Assembly (NCBI GenBank): GCA_004102645.1
Contig: CP034928.1
Span: 248,001-312,000 of the forward strand
DNA: 64,000 nucleotides
Origin: Candidatus Bipolaricaulis sibiricus
GTDB taxonomy: Bacteria > Bipolaricaulota > Bipolaricaulia > Bipolaricaulales > Bipolaricaulaceae
Direction of reading: 5' to 3'
Below, piece after piece: positions 53,559 to 62,436 of the stretch. The position numbers and the translations under genes are program-made. Position 1 is the stretch's first letter; each line of letters begins with the position of its first letter. The notes beneath the pieces are model-generated. The model saw only the letters and a list, made by a program, of their open reading frames with translations, did not search any database and was not told the DNA's origin.

Positions 53559-53678
53559 TCCTCGGTGGCCCAGGTGATCACCCTCGACAGGTCCGTCCTC
53601 ACGGCTCGGGGCAGAGAGCTGTCTCCCGAACAGGTCGAGTTGATCCTCGCCGGCCTTGACATCGTACTCGGGCGGTGA
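53559..53678 (+). pseudogene. Possible 3' remnant of a MazF/PemK-type toxin gene
   Basis: The last 40 codons of a short ORF read VAQVITLDRSVLTARGRELS and then PEQVELILAGLDIVLGR, which resembles the C-terminal helix region of MazF-like toxins (TLDKxRL...LSxEQ...LxxxLGL). There is no recognisable N-terminal half, and the frame upstream runs through the terminator. It is probably a decayed fragment. No antitoxin is visible next to it. Confidence 0.4.
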
Positions 53679-53682
53679 GGGT

Positions 53683-53718
53683 CATGGGGTCAGATCTTGT
53701 CATGGGGTCAGATCTTGT
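53683..53718 (+). repeat. Tandem 18-bp direct repeat (CATGGGGTCAGATCTTGT, twice)
   Basis: The unit occurs head-to-tail at 53683-53700 and 53701-53718, with no spacer. GGGGTCAGATCTTG-type sequences are, as I recall, common beside REP-associated Y1 transposase (RAYT) elements, so this may mark a lost element. No transposase was found. Confidence 0.7.
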
Positions 53719-53982
53719 TCCGTGCATCAGGCGCTCAGATACTTGTGTCTGTGTCCGGTTGAAAGCGCGCGGGCTCGATGAGGGCGGGTTCCGTCAAATC
53801 CTGGACGAACTCTCTGTCCCCGTGCAGTCGAGCGATCATCGCCGGTTGCTGAAGTTTGGGCAGAGCATCCCGCGCAGTCTAGAGGACCTCTGCTGTGGCT
53901 CCTCGCACCTTCATGCCGATCTCTCGTCTTCCTTCTCTCCCTCTGCACCACGGGGGAACGGCCGATCGGACCCCACCCTGCG
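53719..53982. other. Intergenic region, no gene recognised
   Basis: This 264-base stretch follows the tandem repeat. Short frames on both strands show no domain. It may hold debris of a lost mobile element. Confidence 0.4.
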
Positions 53983-54840
53983 TCACTCTCCCAGGCTACC
54001 GCGCAGGGCTTCCCACTCCTCCTTGGGGATCGTGTAGGTGTGCTCGCGGCCGGGGAAGGTGCCGTCCTTCACGTCCTTGATGTAGGCCTGGAACGCCCCG
54101 AGCATCACCGCCGCCACGTCGGCGTACTTCTTCACGAACTTGGGGGTGAACGCCTCGAACAGCCCCAGGATGTCGTGCACGATCAAGAGCTGCCCGTGGC
54201 ACGCCGGCCCAGAGCCGATGGAGAGGATCGGCACCTTCGCCCGCCCGGTGATGACCTCCGCCACCTTGGCCGGGATCGCCTCCAAGAGGATCGAGAACGC
54301 ACCGGCCTCCTCCAGGCACTTCGCGTCCTCGATGAGGGCCTTGGCCGTGGCGGCGCTCCGGCCCTGGGATTTGAGCCCGCCGATCGCGCTCGCGGCCTGC
54401 GGCGTGAGGCCGATGTGGCCCATCACGGGAATCCCCGCCTTCACGATCGCCTGCACCCGCTCCGCCATCCGCGCCCCGCCCTCGAGCTTGACCGCGTCGG
54501 CCCCGCCCTCGGAGATGAACCGGCCCGCGTTGCGGATCGCGATCTCGTTCGACGGCTGGTAGGACATGTACGGCATGTCGCCCACGACGAACGCCCGTGT
54601 GGCAGCCCGGCTCACAGCGGCGGTGATCGTGATCATGAAATCCATCGTCGCCGGGAGCGTCGTCTTGTGCCCGAGGAGGCACATCGCCCCGGAGTCGCCG
54701 ACGAGGATCATGTCCATCCCCGCCCGGTCCTCGAGCAGGGCCGTCGGGTAGTCGTAGGCGGTGAGGAACGTGATCTTCTCCCCCCGCTCCACCATCGTCA
54801 GAAGATCGGGAATCGTCAGCTTGGTCCGCTTCTCGTCCAT
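53983..54840 (-). CDS. panB: 3-methyl-2-oxobutanoate hydroxymethyltransferase
   Basis: Ketopantoate hydroxymethyltransferase, the first committed step of pantothenate and CoA synthesis, adding a hydroxymethyl group from methylene-tetrahydrofolate. It is full length at 285 aa. Motifs are TAYDYPTALL (about 28-37), the metal-binding VGDSGAM (about 47-53), KTTLPATMDFM, GDMPYMSYQ, KLEGGARMAE, MGHIGLTPQAA (about 139-149) and the GSGPACHGQLLIVHDILGLF stretch (about 204-223). It is a single gene with a GGAGG site. The other pantothenate genes are not in the window. Confidence 0.97.
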   Translation of the reverse strand: MDEKRTKLTIPDLLTMVERGEKITFLTAYDYPTALLEDRAGMDMILVGDSGAMCLLGHKTTLPATMDFMITITAAVSRAATRAFVVGDMPYMSYQPSNEIAIRNAGRFISEGGADAVKLEGGARMAERVQAIVKAGIPVMGHIGLTPQAASAIGGLKSQGRSAATAKALIEDAKCLEEAGAFSILLEAIPAKVAEVITGRAKVPILSIGSGPACHGQLLIVHDILGLFEAFTPKFVKKYADVAAVMLGAFQAYIKDVKDGTFPGREHTYTIPKEEWEALRGSLGE

Positions 54841-54894
54841 CGCTCCTCCTTGGGGCTCATGGTAGCGAGCTGGCGCAGTCGCAGCTAGGTCCGG

Positions 54895-54923
54895 TTGGAC
54901 CTGGCAGACCGGGGGCGTATCCT
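54895..54923 (+). promoter_or_regulatory. Putative promoter of the MscS-like gene
   Basis: TTGGAC at 54895-54900 and TATCCT at 54918-54923 are exactly 17 bases apart. The expected start near 54930 is upstream of both candidate start codons (54948 and 54981). Confidence 0.55.
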
Positions 54924-54980
54924 TACTGCACCTATGACCTCGCCAGGATGCGGCGCGAGGGTCCGGCGCCTGGTGGCAAC

Positions 54981-55889
54981 ATGAGCTGGCTCAGCGATCA
55001 CCTTGGCCTTCCCACCGATGTGGTCACCCGGCTGCTCGCCACAGTGGGGATCTTCGTCGCCCTGTGGATCGCCCGCAGGTTGTGGACCGCCGCCGTTGCC
55101 AAGCGCACCTCGGACCCGCGCCTTCGCTACCGATGGAGCAAGGCGTCGGCGTACACCGTGGCGGTGATCGGGCTCGTTCTCATTGGCCGGCTGTGGCTGG
55201 AGGGCGTGCAGTCGCTCGTCACCTACTTTGGGCTTGTGTCGGCAGGCTTGGCGGTGGCGCTCCGCGATCCGGTGGTCAACTTCTTCGGATGGCTCTATAT
55301 CTCGTGGCGGCGGCCCTTCGTCGTGGGGGACCGGATCGCCATTGCTGGGGTGGCGGGCGATGTGGTGGACACGCGGCCGTTCATGTTCACCCTGCTCGAG
55401 ATCGGGGGTCGCGCGGCGGGGGAACAGAGCTCCGGCCGCCTGGTCCACGTGCCGAACGGGCGGGTGTTCGTCGAGCCCATCACCAACTACACCCAGGGAT
55501 TCAACTACGTCTGGAACGAGATCCCGGTTACGGTGACGTTCGAGAGCGACTGGGAACGAGCAAAGGAGATCCTTCTTGGGATCTTGAACCACGAAGTGGG
55601 AGCGGTGGCCGAGGAGGCAGCCCTTCCCATCCGCGATGCGAGCCGCAAGTTCCTCATCCAGTACGCCACGCTGACCCCGACCGTGTACACGAGGATCGTG
55701 GATCACGGTGTGAACCTCACCTTGCGCTATCTGTGCCGACCGCGGCAGCGGCGGGAGACAGGGCACCGCATCTCGGAACGCATCCTGGAGGCGTTCGCTC
55801 AGGAGCGGCGGGTCGACTTTGCCTACCCAACGTGGCGCCTCTATGCGCATCCAGCTGAAGGGAAGCCGGATCTGCGCCCGCCGCCGTAG
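54981..55889 (+). CDS. Small-conductance mechanosensitive channel (MscS family)
   Basis: A 302-aa inner-membrane channel. It has three membrane helices (about residues 11-30, 46-66 and 72-95), followed by the conserved ALRDPVVNFFGWLYISWRRP region (about residues 91-110) and PFVVGDRIAIAGVAGDV. A beta domain and a C-terminal mixed domain follow. Such channels open under membrane tension to release solutes. ATG at 54981 has GGTGG 5 bases ahead; ATG at 54948 is an alternative that adds 11 residues. The mutY gene follows after 19 bases. Confidence 0.9.
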   Translation: MSWLSDHLGLPTDVVTRLLATVGIFVALWIARRLWTAAVAKRTSDPRLRYRWSKASAYTVAVIGLVLIGRLWLEGVQSLVTYFGLVSAGLAVALRDPVVNFFGWLYISWRRPFVVGDRIAIAGVAGDVVDTRPFMFTLLEIGGRAAGEQSSGRLVHVPNGRVFVEPITNYTQGFNYVWNEIPVTVTFESDWERAKEILLGILNHEVGAVAEEAALPIRDASRKFLIQYATLTPTVYTRIVDHGVNLTLRYLCRPRQRRETGHRISERILEAFAQERRVDFAYPTWRLYAHPAEGKPDLRPPP

Positions 55890-55908
55890 TTCGTCTACCC
55901 CGACCGCG

Positions 55909-56898
55909 ATGCCCGATCTTGATGACCTTGAAGCGCTGAGCACCTTCCGCCGCGACCTGGCGACCTGGTTCCGCCAACACCGCCGTGACCTCAGCTGGCG
56001 CCGCGTTCGTGATCCCTACGCGATCCTCGTCTCGGAGATCCTTCTCCAGCAGACACGGGTGGAGCAGGCACGGGGGTACTACGCCCGGTTCACGGCAGCG
56101 TTTCCCGATCTCGCCACCCTCGCACGGGCCGCGGAGGAGGACGTGCTGCACGTGTGGGCGGGGGCGGGGTACTACCGCCGGGCGCGGAACCTCCACCGGC
56201 TGGCCCACGCTGTGGCCGAGACGGGTCTCCCCACGACGGCGGCGGAGCTGGAGAAGCTCCCGGGGATCGGGCCCTACACCGCGGCGGCGGTGGCCTCGAT
56301 CGCGTACGGGGAGCCGGTGGCGGCGGTGGACGGGAACGTGCGGCGGGTCCTCGCCCGCCTGTTCGCGGTCGAGGTGCCGAACGCTCGGTGGTTGCGGGAG
56401 ACCGCGGAGCGGCTGCTCGACTGTGCCGACCCGGGGGCGTGGAACCAGGCGGTGATGGAGCTGGGGTCGCTCGTGTGCACGCCGAAGAACCCTGCCTGTG
56501 CGGCCTGCCCGGTGGTGCGGTTCTGCCGGGGCAACGGCGACCCCAGACGCTACCCCGCCCCGCGGGTAAGGCCGCAGAGGGCGGTGTCGGCCGCTGCACT
56601 CGTCCTGAAGGGTGCCGGCGGGTATGTCTTGGAGAGGCGCGACGGAAGGGCCCTGGGCGGGCTGTGGGGGTTCCCGCTGGAGGAAGGCCGGGGCGCGTTG
56701 GAGGTCTTGCTCTCCCGGTACGGGGTCACGGATGCCCGGCCGTTGGGCACGGTCGAGCACGCGTTCACGCACAAGCGGCTCACGATCCGAGTGTACGAGG
56801 CCCCCTGGTCGGGTCCCGCCGAGGATCCGCGTGCGCGGCCCCTGTCCGTCCTCGACCGGAAGATCCTCTCGTTGGCCAGCGTCTCGCCCGCAACCTGA
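55909..56898 (+). CDS. mutY: A/G-specific adenine DNA glycosylase
   Basis: MutY removes adenine opposite 8-oxoguanine. This is a 329-aa copy. SEILLQQTRVEQAR (about residues 43-56) holds the catalytic glutamate. The helix-hairpin-helix LPGIGPYTAAAVASIAYG is at about 115-132, and the catalytic aspartate is in VDGNVRRVLARLF. The iron-sulfur motif C-X6-C-X2-C-X5-C (CTPKNPACAACPVVRFC) is at about 191-207. A shorter NUDIX-like C-terminal domain for 8-oxoG recognition follows. The start was chosen at ATG 55909 since the upstream frame overlaps MscS. Confidence 0.95.
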   Translation: MPDLDDLEALSTFRRDLATWFRQHRRDLSWRRVRDPYAILVSEILLQQTRVEQARGYYARFTAAFPDLATLARAAEEDVLHVWAGAGYYRRARNLHRLAHAVAETGLPTTAAELEKLPGIGPYTAAAVASIAYGEPVAAVDGNVRRVLARLFAVEVPNARWLRETAERLLDCADPGAWNQAVMELGSLVCTPKNPACAACPVVRFCRGNGDPRRYPAPRVRPQRAVSAAALVLKGAGGYVLERRDGRALGGLWGFPLEEGRGALEVLLSRYGVTDARPLGTVEHAFTHKRLTIRVYEAPWSGPAEDPRARPLSVLDRKILSLASVSPAT

Positions 56899-57108
56899 TC
56901 GGCCCGAGAGGGCGTTGGACACGGGGGCCGACGCTACCGAGGTCACCGTTTGTCACAGCGTCGGGGGCTTGTACCTGACGGACTCGTCCCCCCCATCGGC
57001 GGAAGTCCTCTCTGGCTGGGGGAGAGGGCGAACCGCAGAAGGCACTCCTGAGCGAGTTGCGCGGGGGGGAGAGGAGATCCAGAATCTCCGTCCTCAGGAG
57101 GGGTCTGG

Positions 57109-57588
57109 ATGAAGGTGGTTGCGGTCATCGGGCACAAGGGGTCGGGGAAGACGACGTTCCTCCGGAAGCTCATCCCGGTCCTCATCGCGCGCGGCTACCG
57201 CGTGGGCACGGCCAAGCACGTCGGCCCGGAGGTGGAGCCGGACACCCCGGGGAAGGACACCCAGCTCCACCGCGAGGCGGGAGCGGAGCGTGTGCTCCTC
57301 TACTCCGACCTTCATGGCGCCCTGTTCTGGGATCATGACAGGGTCTCCGTGGACGAGTACATCACGCGGTTCATGACCGACCTCGACCTCGTCCTCCTTG
57401 AGGGGTTCAAGGGCTCGGACTACCCGAAGATCGAGGTCTTCCGTGCTGGTGAGCCGTTGGCGGGTCGAATCCCTGTCCTGGCCGTGGTCACGGACCGCAC
57501 GGTGCGCGTTCCCGACGACGTGGAGGTCCTGCCGCTCGACCCGGAGGCGGTGGCGGACTTCCTCGAGGTCGAGATCTTCTCCCCGTGA
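57109..57588 (+). CDS. mobB: Molybdopterin-guanine dinucleotide biosynthesis protein MobB
   Basis: A 159-aa P-loop GTPase that helps supply nucleotide for maturation of the pterin dinucleotide cofactor of molybdenum or tungsten enzymes. Walker A is GHKGSGKT (residues 8-15), the switch segment has KHVGPEVEPDTPGKDTQLHR (about 38-57), and VLLEGFKGSDYPKIEVFR (about 94-111) is a family mark. AGGAGG lies 7 bases upstream of the ATG. It is coupled to the MFS gene by a GTGA overlap. It may serve the aldehyde oxidoreductase in this window or others elsewhere. Confidence 0.93.
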   Translation: MKVVAVIGHKGSGKTTFLRKLIPVLIARGYRVGTAKHVGPEVEPDTPGKDTQLHREAGAERVLLYSDLHGALFWDHDRVSVDEYITRFMTDLDLVLLEGFKGSDYPKIEVFRAGEPLAGRIPVLAVVTDRTVRVPDDVEVLPLDPEAVADFLEVEIFSP

Positions 57589-58841
57589 GCTACCTCGGCC
57601 GGGTGGGGGGCTACCCGCGCGACGCGCGGCTGTTCCTTCTGAGCTCGATCATCTCGGGGTTCGTGGGGAGCATCCAGGGGCTCCAGTTCAACCTCTACCT
57701 GCGGGCGCTCGGCTACGGGCAGGACTTCATGGGGGTTCTTGCCTCGATACCCGCGTTTGCGACGATGGCCCTTGCCCTCCCGTTTGGCCTCGTGGTGGGC
57801 AAGCTGGGGTACCGGCGGGCGATTCTCATCGGGATGACCCTCCAGGCGGTATGGCTGCTCCTGCTGTGCCTGGTACCGGAGAGGCTGCCTCTTCTCGGGG
57901 CTCGGATCCTGGGCGGTGTCGGGGCGACCCTGGCCGGAGTGGTGGGGGCGCCGTTCCTGGCCGGGGCGGTCGGCGACCGGGATCGAGCTCACCTGTTTGG
58001 ATTCCAGGCTGGGGCGAGCATTCTTGCCGGGGTGGGGGGATCGGCGCTCGGCGGGGTGCTGCCCGGGTTCTTCTCAAGGGCGTTCGGATTGCCTCCAGAG
58101 GGGGCGCTCGTCTACCGTGCGGCGCTCCTCACGACGTTCGCCCTCTACCTCCTGGCGATGGTCCCCATCGCTCGGATTGCCGGCACCGGCCGATGGGACC
58201 GGCCGCGCCTACGGGATGTGCTCAGCCGGCGTTCCCTCGTCCTCCGTCTGGTGACGATCCAGACGACAATCGGGCTCGGGGCGGGGTTGGTGATCCCGTT
58301 TGCGAACATCTTCTTCCGCCTGAAGTTCGCGGCTTCCGACCCCACGTTGGGCACGCTGTTTGCAGTCAACGCCCTATTGATGGGGGTGGGAAGCCTCGCC
58401 GCGCCGACCCTCGCGGCGCGAATCGGCCGCGGCCGGACGGTCGTCCTCTCCCAAGGGCTATCGCTCCCGTTCCTTCTCCTGTGGGGTTTCGGCCCCACGC
58501 TGACCTGGGCCGCGCTCGGTTACCTCATCCGCACCCCGCTCATGAACCTTGCCGGGCCGGTGTTCTCTCTCCTCGTGATGGAGCTGTTCCCCTCCGACAT
58601 GCGGAGTGGGATGAACGGGATCCTCATGGTGTCGTGGAACGCGGGATGGGCGCTGGGTTCGCTCGCGTCGGGGTACCTTCAGGAGGCGCTCGGGTTCTCG
58701 TACCTCTTCCCATGCACGGCTGCGCTGTATGCAGTCGCGGTGTACCTGAACTGGAAAGCGTTCCGGCACCTGGGCGTGGACGTGCCGGGCGAGGTGCGGG
58801 AGCCCGTCCTCCCAGGTGTGCGGGCGTGGTGGCGCAGGTGA
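57585..58841 (+). CDS. MFS transporter
   Basis: A 418-aa inner-membrane transporter with about twelve helices. The cytoplasmic loop LPFGLVVGKLGYRRAILIG between helices 2 and 3 has the major-facilitator motif A arrangement, and the second half repeats AARIGRGRTVV. No substrate can be assigned. The start GTG overlaps the mobB stop, and its stop overlaps the alkyltransferase-like gene, forming a run of three genes. Confidence 0.9.
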   Translation: MSYLGRVGGYPRDARLFLLSSIISGFVGSIQGLQFNLYLRALGYGQDFMGVLASIPAFATMALALPFGLVVGKLGYRRAILIGMTLQAVWLLLLCLVPERLPLLGARILGGVGATLAGVVGAPFLAGAVGDRDRAHLFGFQAGASILAGVGGSALGGVLPGFFSRAFGLPPEGALVYRAALLTTFALYLLAMVPIARIAGTGRWDRPRLRDVLSRRSLVLRLVTIQTTIGLGAGLVIPFANIFFRLKFAASDPTLGTLFAVNALLMGVGSLAAPTLAARIGRGRTVVLSQGLSLPFLLLWGFGPTLTWAALGYLIRTPLMNLAGPVFSLLVMELFPSDMRSGMNGILMVSWNAGWALGSLASGYLQEALGFSYLFPCTAALYAVAVYLNWKAFRHLGVDVPGEVREPVLPGVRAWWRR

Positions 58842-59140
58842 GCGCTCTCTACGATCGGATCTACGATCTCGTCCGCCAGATCCCGCGCGGCAGAGTGGCC
58901 ACCTACGGGGACATCGCAGCGTGGGTCGGTTGCGGGGCGCGCACCGTGGGGTACGCGTTGGCGGCGCTTCGGTCGGCCCGGGTGGATCAGCCCGTGCCCT
59001 GGCAGCGGGTGATCAACGCGCGGGGCACGTGCAGCTTGGGGGAAGAGCAGCAGCGTCTCCTCGAGGGGGAGGGCGTGGTGTTCGGCCCCGATGGACGGAC
59101 CGACCTCGCTCGGTTCAGCTGGGGCGGTCCCTCGACCTAG
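58838..59140 (+). CDS. Alkyltransferase-like protein (ATL)
   Basis: A 100-aa protein matching the DNA-binding domain of O6-alkylguanine-DNA alkyltransferase. Residues 10-35 with GRVATYGDIAAWVGCGARTVG form the DNA-binding helix-turn-helix with the arginine finger, and PWQRVINARG (about 53-62) is the active-site stretch, with tryptophan where MGMT has the reactive cysteine (PCHRV). This makes it a non-enzymatic lesion-binding ATL, which in other organisms passes O6-alkylguanine to excision repair. GTG start overlaps the MFS stop. uvrA is elsewhere in the window. Confidence 0.9.
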   Translation: MSALYDRIYDLVRQIPRGRVATYGDIAAWVGCGARTVGYALAALRSARVDQPVPWQRVINARGTCSLGEEQQRLLEGEGVVFGPDGRTDLARFSWGGPST

Positions 59141-59673
59141 GGCAGTGGCACGGCCCACGGCAGGATCGCCAGTGCGATCCACGCCGCGAGCAGTGCGGCC
59201 GGCAGGAGGACTGCCGCCAGGCCGGCCAGCGCTCGTGGAAGCCAGCTGAGGCGCATGGCCCCGGGGTACCAGTCCTCGAAGTGGGGCGTGATCATTGGGG
59301 TGCGAACAGGTTGCCCCTTGAGAAGTCGCAAGGCACTGCGATGGAACTCCGCGCCGGCGAACTCGCCTTCCAGTTGGCGGAGGAGTCCGTGCCAGTGGGC
59401 GACCTCGCGGGACATGCGGTGCCCCATAGCCAGCCAGTAGGCACTGATGAGGGCGCCGAGCACTGCTAGCCCTGAGGTCAGGGCGCTCAGCCCAGGATCG
59501 GTGTAGCCGCTGTACGTGCCATCGAGAGCACACATTCCCATGACGCTCCCCACAACGAGAAGGATTGCGCTAGCGATAAGGCATGTTCCAACCAAGCTCC
59601 AGTAGGCACGTTCCTTGCTGGCCGCGGTTACGCTTGCTGCCTGGTACACCGTCAACCACTCATGGAGTTCCAC
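59137..59673 (-). CDS. Unknown membrane protein
   Basis: A 178-aa protein with about four membrane helices (around 25-45, 62-80 and two in 145-175). The start region ELHEWLTVYQAASVTAASKERAYWSLVGTC (in parts) has a helix before the first membrane segment, and a soluble charged stretch near 88-120. I do not recognise a family. It is convergent with the ATL gene, with a 4-base overlap. The only ribosome-site candidate is a weak GAGGTGG. Confidence 0.6.
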   Translation of the reverse strand: MELHEWLTVYQAASVTAASKERAYWSLVGTCLIASAILLVVGSVMGMCALDGTYSGYTDPGLSALTSGLAVLGALISAYWLAMGHRMSREVAHWHGLLRQLEGEFAGAEFHRSALRLLKGQPVRTPMITPHFEDWYPGAMRLSWLPRALAGLAAVLLPAALLAAWIALAILPWAVPLP

Positions 59674-59833
59674 CTCGACACCCCCTCGATGCTGAACACA
59701 CAGGGACCGTAGGACAAGGGGACTGCCTGCCCAAGGAACCGTTACAACTCGTGGTGGGACATCTGTCCAGTGACGGCCGGTGATCTCCGATCCTGGTCCA
59801 GACGCGATTGGCAGAGAATGGGGCGCGGCATGG

Positions 59834-59863
59834 TTGACAGAGTGATATAGACAGTCTTAAACT
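59834..59863 (+). promoter_or_regulatory. Consensus-like promoter of the GGDEF gene
   Basis: TTGACA at 59834-59839 and TAAACT at 59858-59863 are 18 bases apart (17 if TTAAAC is used), in one of the few AT-rich patches. The predicted start is near 59870, next to the GTG at 59874. Confidence 0.6.
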
Positions 59864-59873
59864 GCGTGCTGCC

Positions 59874-61328
59874 GTGGACGGTGGAGCACAGCACGCTGCG
59901 GGGGTCCCAGGGCCGGTGCCTCAGGGTGTGTGTGATGCCGGGAGGGTCTCTCACCACGGTGGGACTACGGGCGAGGGGGCGCTGCGCACTACGTTGGGGG
60001 TTATCGCCGATGCTGTGGTCCGGCAGACCCCATTTCGACGGGTGGTGGTAAGCGCCTACGAGGTCCCTCTTGCTCTGGCCGAGGGATGCTCTCGGGTGCG
60101 AGCGTATGCCGCTCGAGGACTGGCTGAAGAAGATGAGGCTCTGCTGCGCAGGTTCGTCGAGGATGGGGGGACGGTTACGTCTGCACGGTTCGCGCAACGC
60201 TATCGTCTCGGCTCCTCGTACTACATTCACGGGAAGAACGGACTGAGCCACATCGCCCCCCTCGTGAAGAGCCGCCGCCGGTTCATTGTGCCCGGGGGGT
60301 GGCATCAAGATGATCTTCTGCTGACCCCCATCGAGGAGAACGGGCGGATTCTTGGCGTGATCGCCGTCGACGACCCGCGTGACGGGGCTCGCCCTTCTCC
60401 GGCCACGCTCCGCGCCCTCGGCGAACTGGCGGACATGGCGGCAGGCCTCCTGTGCCGGGTCGAGCCATCCAAGGAGAGCGAGGACCTCGCTTTCGATCAG
60501 TCGCTGTTCCGTGTCTTGGCGGAGCATTGCATGGCGGGGTTCCTCGTGACCGAAGGAGAGAGGCTCTCCTACGCGAACGAGCGGGTGACGGATCTACTGG
60601 GTTACTCCCGCGAGGAGCTTCTCGCGATGAAGCCGTGGTGGCAGCTCATCCACCCCGATGAGCGGCCTGCTGTGCTGCGCCAGGATGGTGAGATCCAGCG
60701 CACCGGGGTCCGCGCGCGGGGCGTCCGTAAGGACTCAAGCACGGTGTGGCTTCTCGTGCGGTCGTATCCGCTGGAGTACCAGCAGCGCAGTGCTCACCTG
60801 ATCGACCTGTTCGACATCAGCGAGCAGGTGCACACCGAGCGGTTGCTGCGGGAGAAGGCGATGCACGATCCGCTGACCGGGCTCCTCAACCGTCACTACT
60901 TTGACGAGACGATCTTCACCGAGCTCAAGCGTTCTCAACGCTACAAGCGTTCGTTCACTCTCCTGCTCACCGACCTCCGTGGGTTCAAGCGCGTCAACGA
61001 CCAACTGGGGCATTCACGGGGTGATGAAGTTCTGCACAGCATCGCGCGGCTCGTCCGTCAGACATTGCGCGAGAGCGACTGGGTGGTTCGCTACGGTGGG
61101 GACGAGTTTCTCATTGTTCTGCCCGAGACGGCGGGTCCGGTCGATGCCCTGGCACAGCGGTTGCGGACCGCGGTTGAGCTGTGGAACCGCGAGAACCTTC
61201 CCGAGATTCCGCTGGCGATGGACTTGGGGTGGGCCACTTGGGATCCAAGCAGACCGTGCACGATCCGCGAGCTGATCGAGGCGGCGGACGCCCAGATGTA
61301 CGCGGACAAGCGCGGAGGAAGGCCGTAG
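59874..61328 (+). CDS. Diguanylate cyclase with GAF and PAS sensor domains
   Basis: A protein of up to 484 aa. The start is uncertain: GTG at 59874 fits the promoter, GTG at 59928 is an alternative, and the first 40 residues show no domain. A GAF-like domain covers about 45-200, a PAS domain (FLVTEGERLSYANERVTDLL, LIHPDER) about 220-330, and a GGDEF domain about 335-484. The latter has DPLTGLLNRHYF and RYGGDEFLIVL, with the GGDEF site intact, so it should make cyclic di-GMP from GTP. The (I-site) RxxD lies at RESD, five residues before GGDEF, giving product inhibition. No effector domain is seen. Confidence 0.88.
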   Translation: MDGGAQHAAGVPGPVPQGVCDAGRVSHHGGTTGEGALRTTLGVIADAVVRQTPFRRVVVSAYEVPLALAEGCSRVRAYAARGLAEEDEALLRRFVEDGGTVTSARFAQRYRLGSSYYIHGKNGLSHIAPLVKSRRRFIVPGGWHQDDLLLTPIEENGRILGVIAVDDPRDGARPSPATLRALGELADMAAGLLCRVEPSKESEDLAFDQSLFRVLAEHCMAGFLVTEGERLSYANERVTDLLGYSREELLAMKPWWQLIHPDERPAVLRQDGEIQRTGVRARGVRKDSSTVWLLVRSYPLEYQQRSAHLIDLFDISEQVHTERLLREKAMHDPLTGLLNRHYFDETIFTELKRSQRYKRSFTLLLTDLRGFKRVNDQLGHSRGDEVLHSIARLVRQTLRESDWVVRYGGDEFLIVLPETAGPVDALAQRLRTAVELWNRENLPEIPLAMDLGWATWDPSRPCTIRELIEAADAQMYADKRGGRP

Positions 61329-61403
61329 CGCCGCCGGATCGGGCCTGACAAGACACCTCTTTGCCCTTTGAACCTCATCCTTGCTGGGGCCAACATCGTC
61401 TGG

Positions 61404-62291
61404 ATGAGAGGGCGCTACGGGTCGAGTGCGAGGGTGCTTGCGTGGTGGTTCGCGGGCCTGGCGGCGGCGGGAGTCGCGTTCGCTGGAGCAAGCGCAGCCC
61501 CGCTCCCCGAGCGGATGATCCTCACTGGAGCGCCCGCCCTTGGGCCGACGTGGCTTCCGGGGGATGACGGAGCTCCGGTCCCCGCCGGGTGCGGGCCGGA
61601 GGCGGCGCGGATCCTCCTCGCCTATTACGACCGCCGGTACGGATACCGGTTCGTGGGGGACGATCTCGACGCGGCGATTCGCGAGCTCCACCGGCGGATG
61701 GGGACGATCACCGTGGTCTGGGAGGGAGTCCGACAAGGCCTCACCTGGCCGTGGGCGTTCGCGTCCGGGCTTCGGGCCTACGCCGAGGCCCGCTGCCCAG
61801 GTGGCGTGAGGGTCGAGACCGCTGGCGGGAGCCTTGCGGCGACCTTTGACCGCGCGGTAGCGCTCCTCACCCGTGGGATTCCCCACGTGATCCTGTTCGA
61901 CTGGCGGGGGGCAGGGGGAATTCTCCCCAACCACTACGCGGTGGTTGTGGGCTACGACCGAAGCGGGGGGCGCCGGCACCTCATCCTCAACCCCGGCTGG
62001 GGGTACGACTTCCAGCTCCTCGACCTCGCTGACCCTGCGGTCGCCCCCGTGACCCTGTACTGGATCGAGGAGATCCTTGATCCTCCCGATGACGTTCCCG
62101 GTGCGCCGGTGGGCCCTCCGTCGGCAGCGGGCATGTGGGAACGAGGGGAAGACGCGACCGTCCAGCTCCGGCCCGTACTCCGGCTCCACAGCGACCCGGC
62201 GAGCACCGTGCGCTGGCCCGCTTCGTCGCGGGTTCAGCCGCTCGTCCCGGGCGCTGATGATCTGACGACCGCGATCTGGGACGGCCCGTAG
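61404..62291 (+). CDS. Secreted C39-like papain-fold peptidase
   Basis: A 295-aa exported protein. ATG at 61404 begins a signal peptide (ending AGASAAPL near residue 30); the frame is also open from a TTG at 61368 without a better signal. The C39-like fold shows cysteine in PAGCGPEAARILLAYY (about 62-77), histidine in NHYAVVVGYD (about 180-189) and the LNPGWG segment with the acid/asparagine (about 198-203). Such proteins cleave peptides or cross-link peptides. No ATP-binding domain is attached. It lies alone, followed by a gap to glpX. Confidence 0.7.
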   Translation: MRGRYGSSARVLAWWFAGLAAAGVAFAGASAAPLPERMILTGAPALGPTWLPGDDGAPVPAGCGPEAARILLAYYDRRYGYRFVGDDLDAAIRELHRRMGTITVVWEGVRQGLTWPWAFASGLRAYAEARCPGGVRVETAGGSLAATFDRAVALLTRGIPHVILFDWRGAGGILPNHYAVVVGYDRSGGRRHLILNPGWGYDFQLLDLADPAVAPVTLYWIEEILDPPDDVPGAPVGPPSAAGMWERGEDATVQLRPVLRLHSDPASTVRWPASSRVQPLVPGADDLTTAIWDGP

Positions 62292-62392
62292 CCCACGCGT
62301 TCTCACGCGGAGCTGGCGCCGAAGCGAGACGGCGGGGTCCCCCTTCCTTCTGGCCCCTCCCGCAGTGGCGAGAGGGGTAGGGCATGACCGAG

Positions 62393-62421
62393 TTGGCGGT
62401 GAGCAGCACGCCCGCTACAGT
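62393..62421 (+). promoter_or_regulatory. Putative promoter of glpX
   Basis: TTGGCG at 62393-62398 and TACAGT at 62416-62421 are 17 bases apart. The transcript would start near 62428, leaving a leader of only about nine bases without a good ribosome site. Confidence 0.5.
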
Positions 62422-62436
62422 AGCAGCGGGAACCTT

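Noticed and set aside
53727-53951. A small minus-strand ORF beside the GGGGTCAGATCTTG repeat, tested as a RAYT transposase remnant
   Set aside because: The translation shows none of the Y1 transposase motifs (no HUH, no conserved tyrosine pattern).
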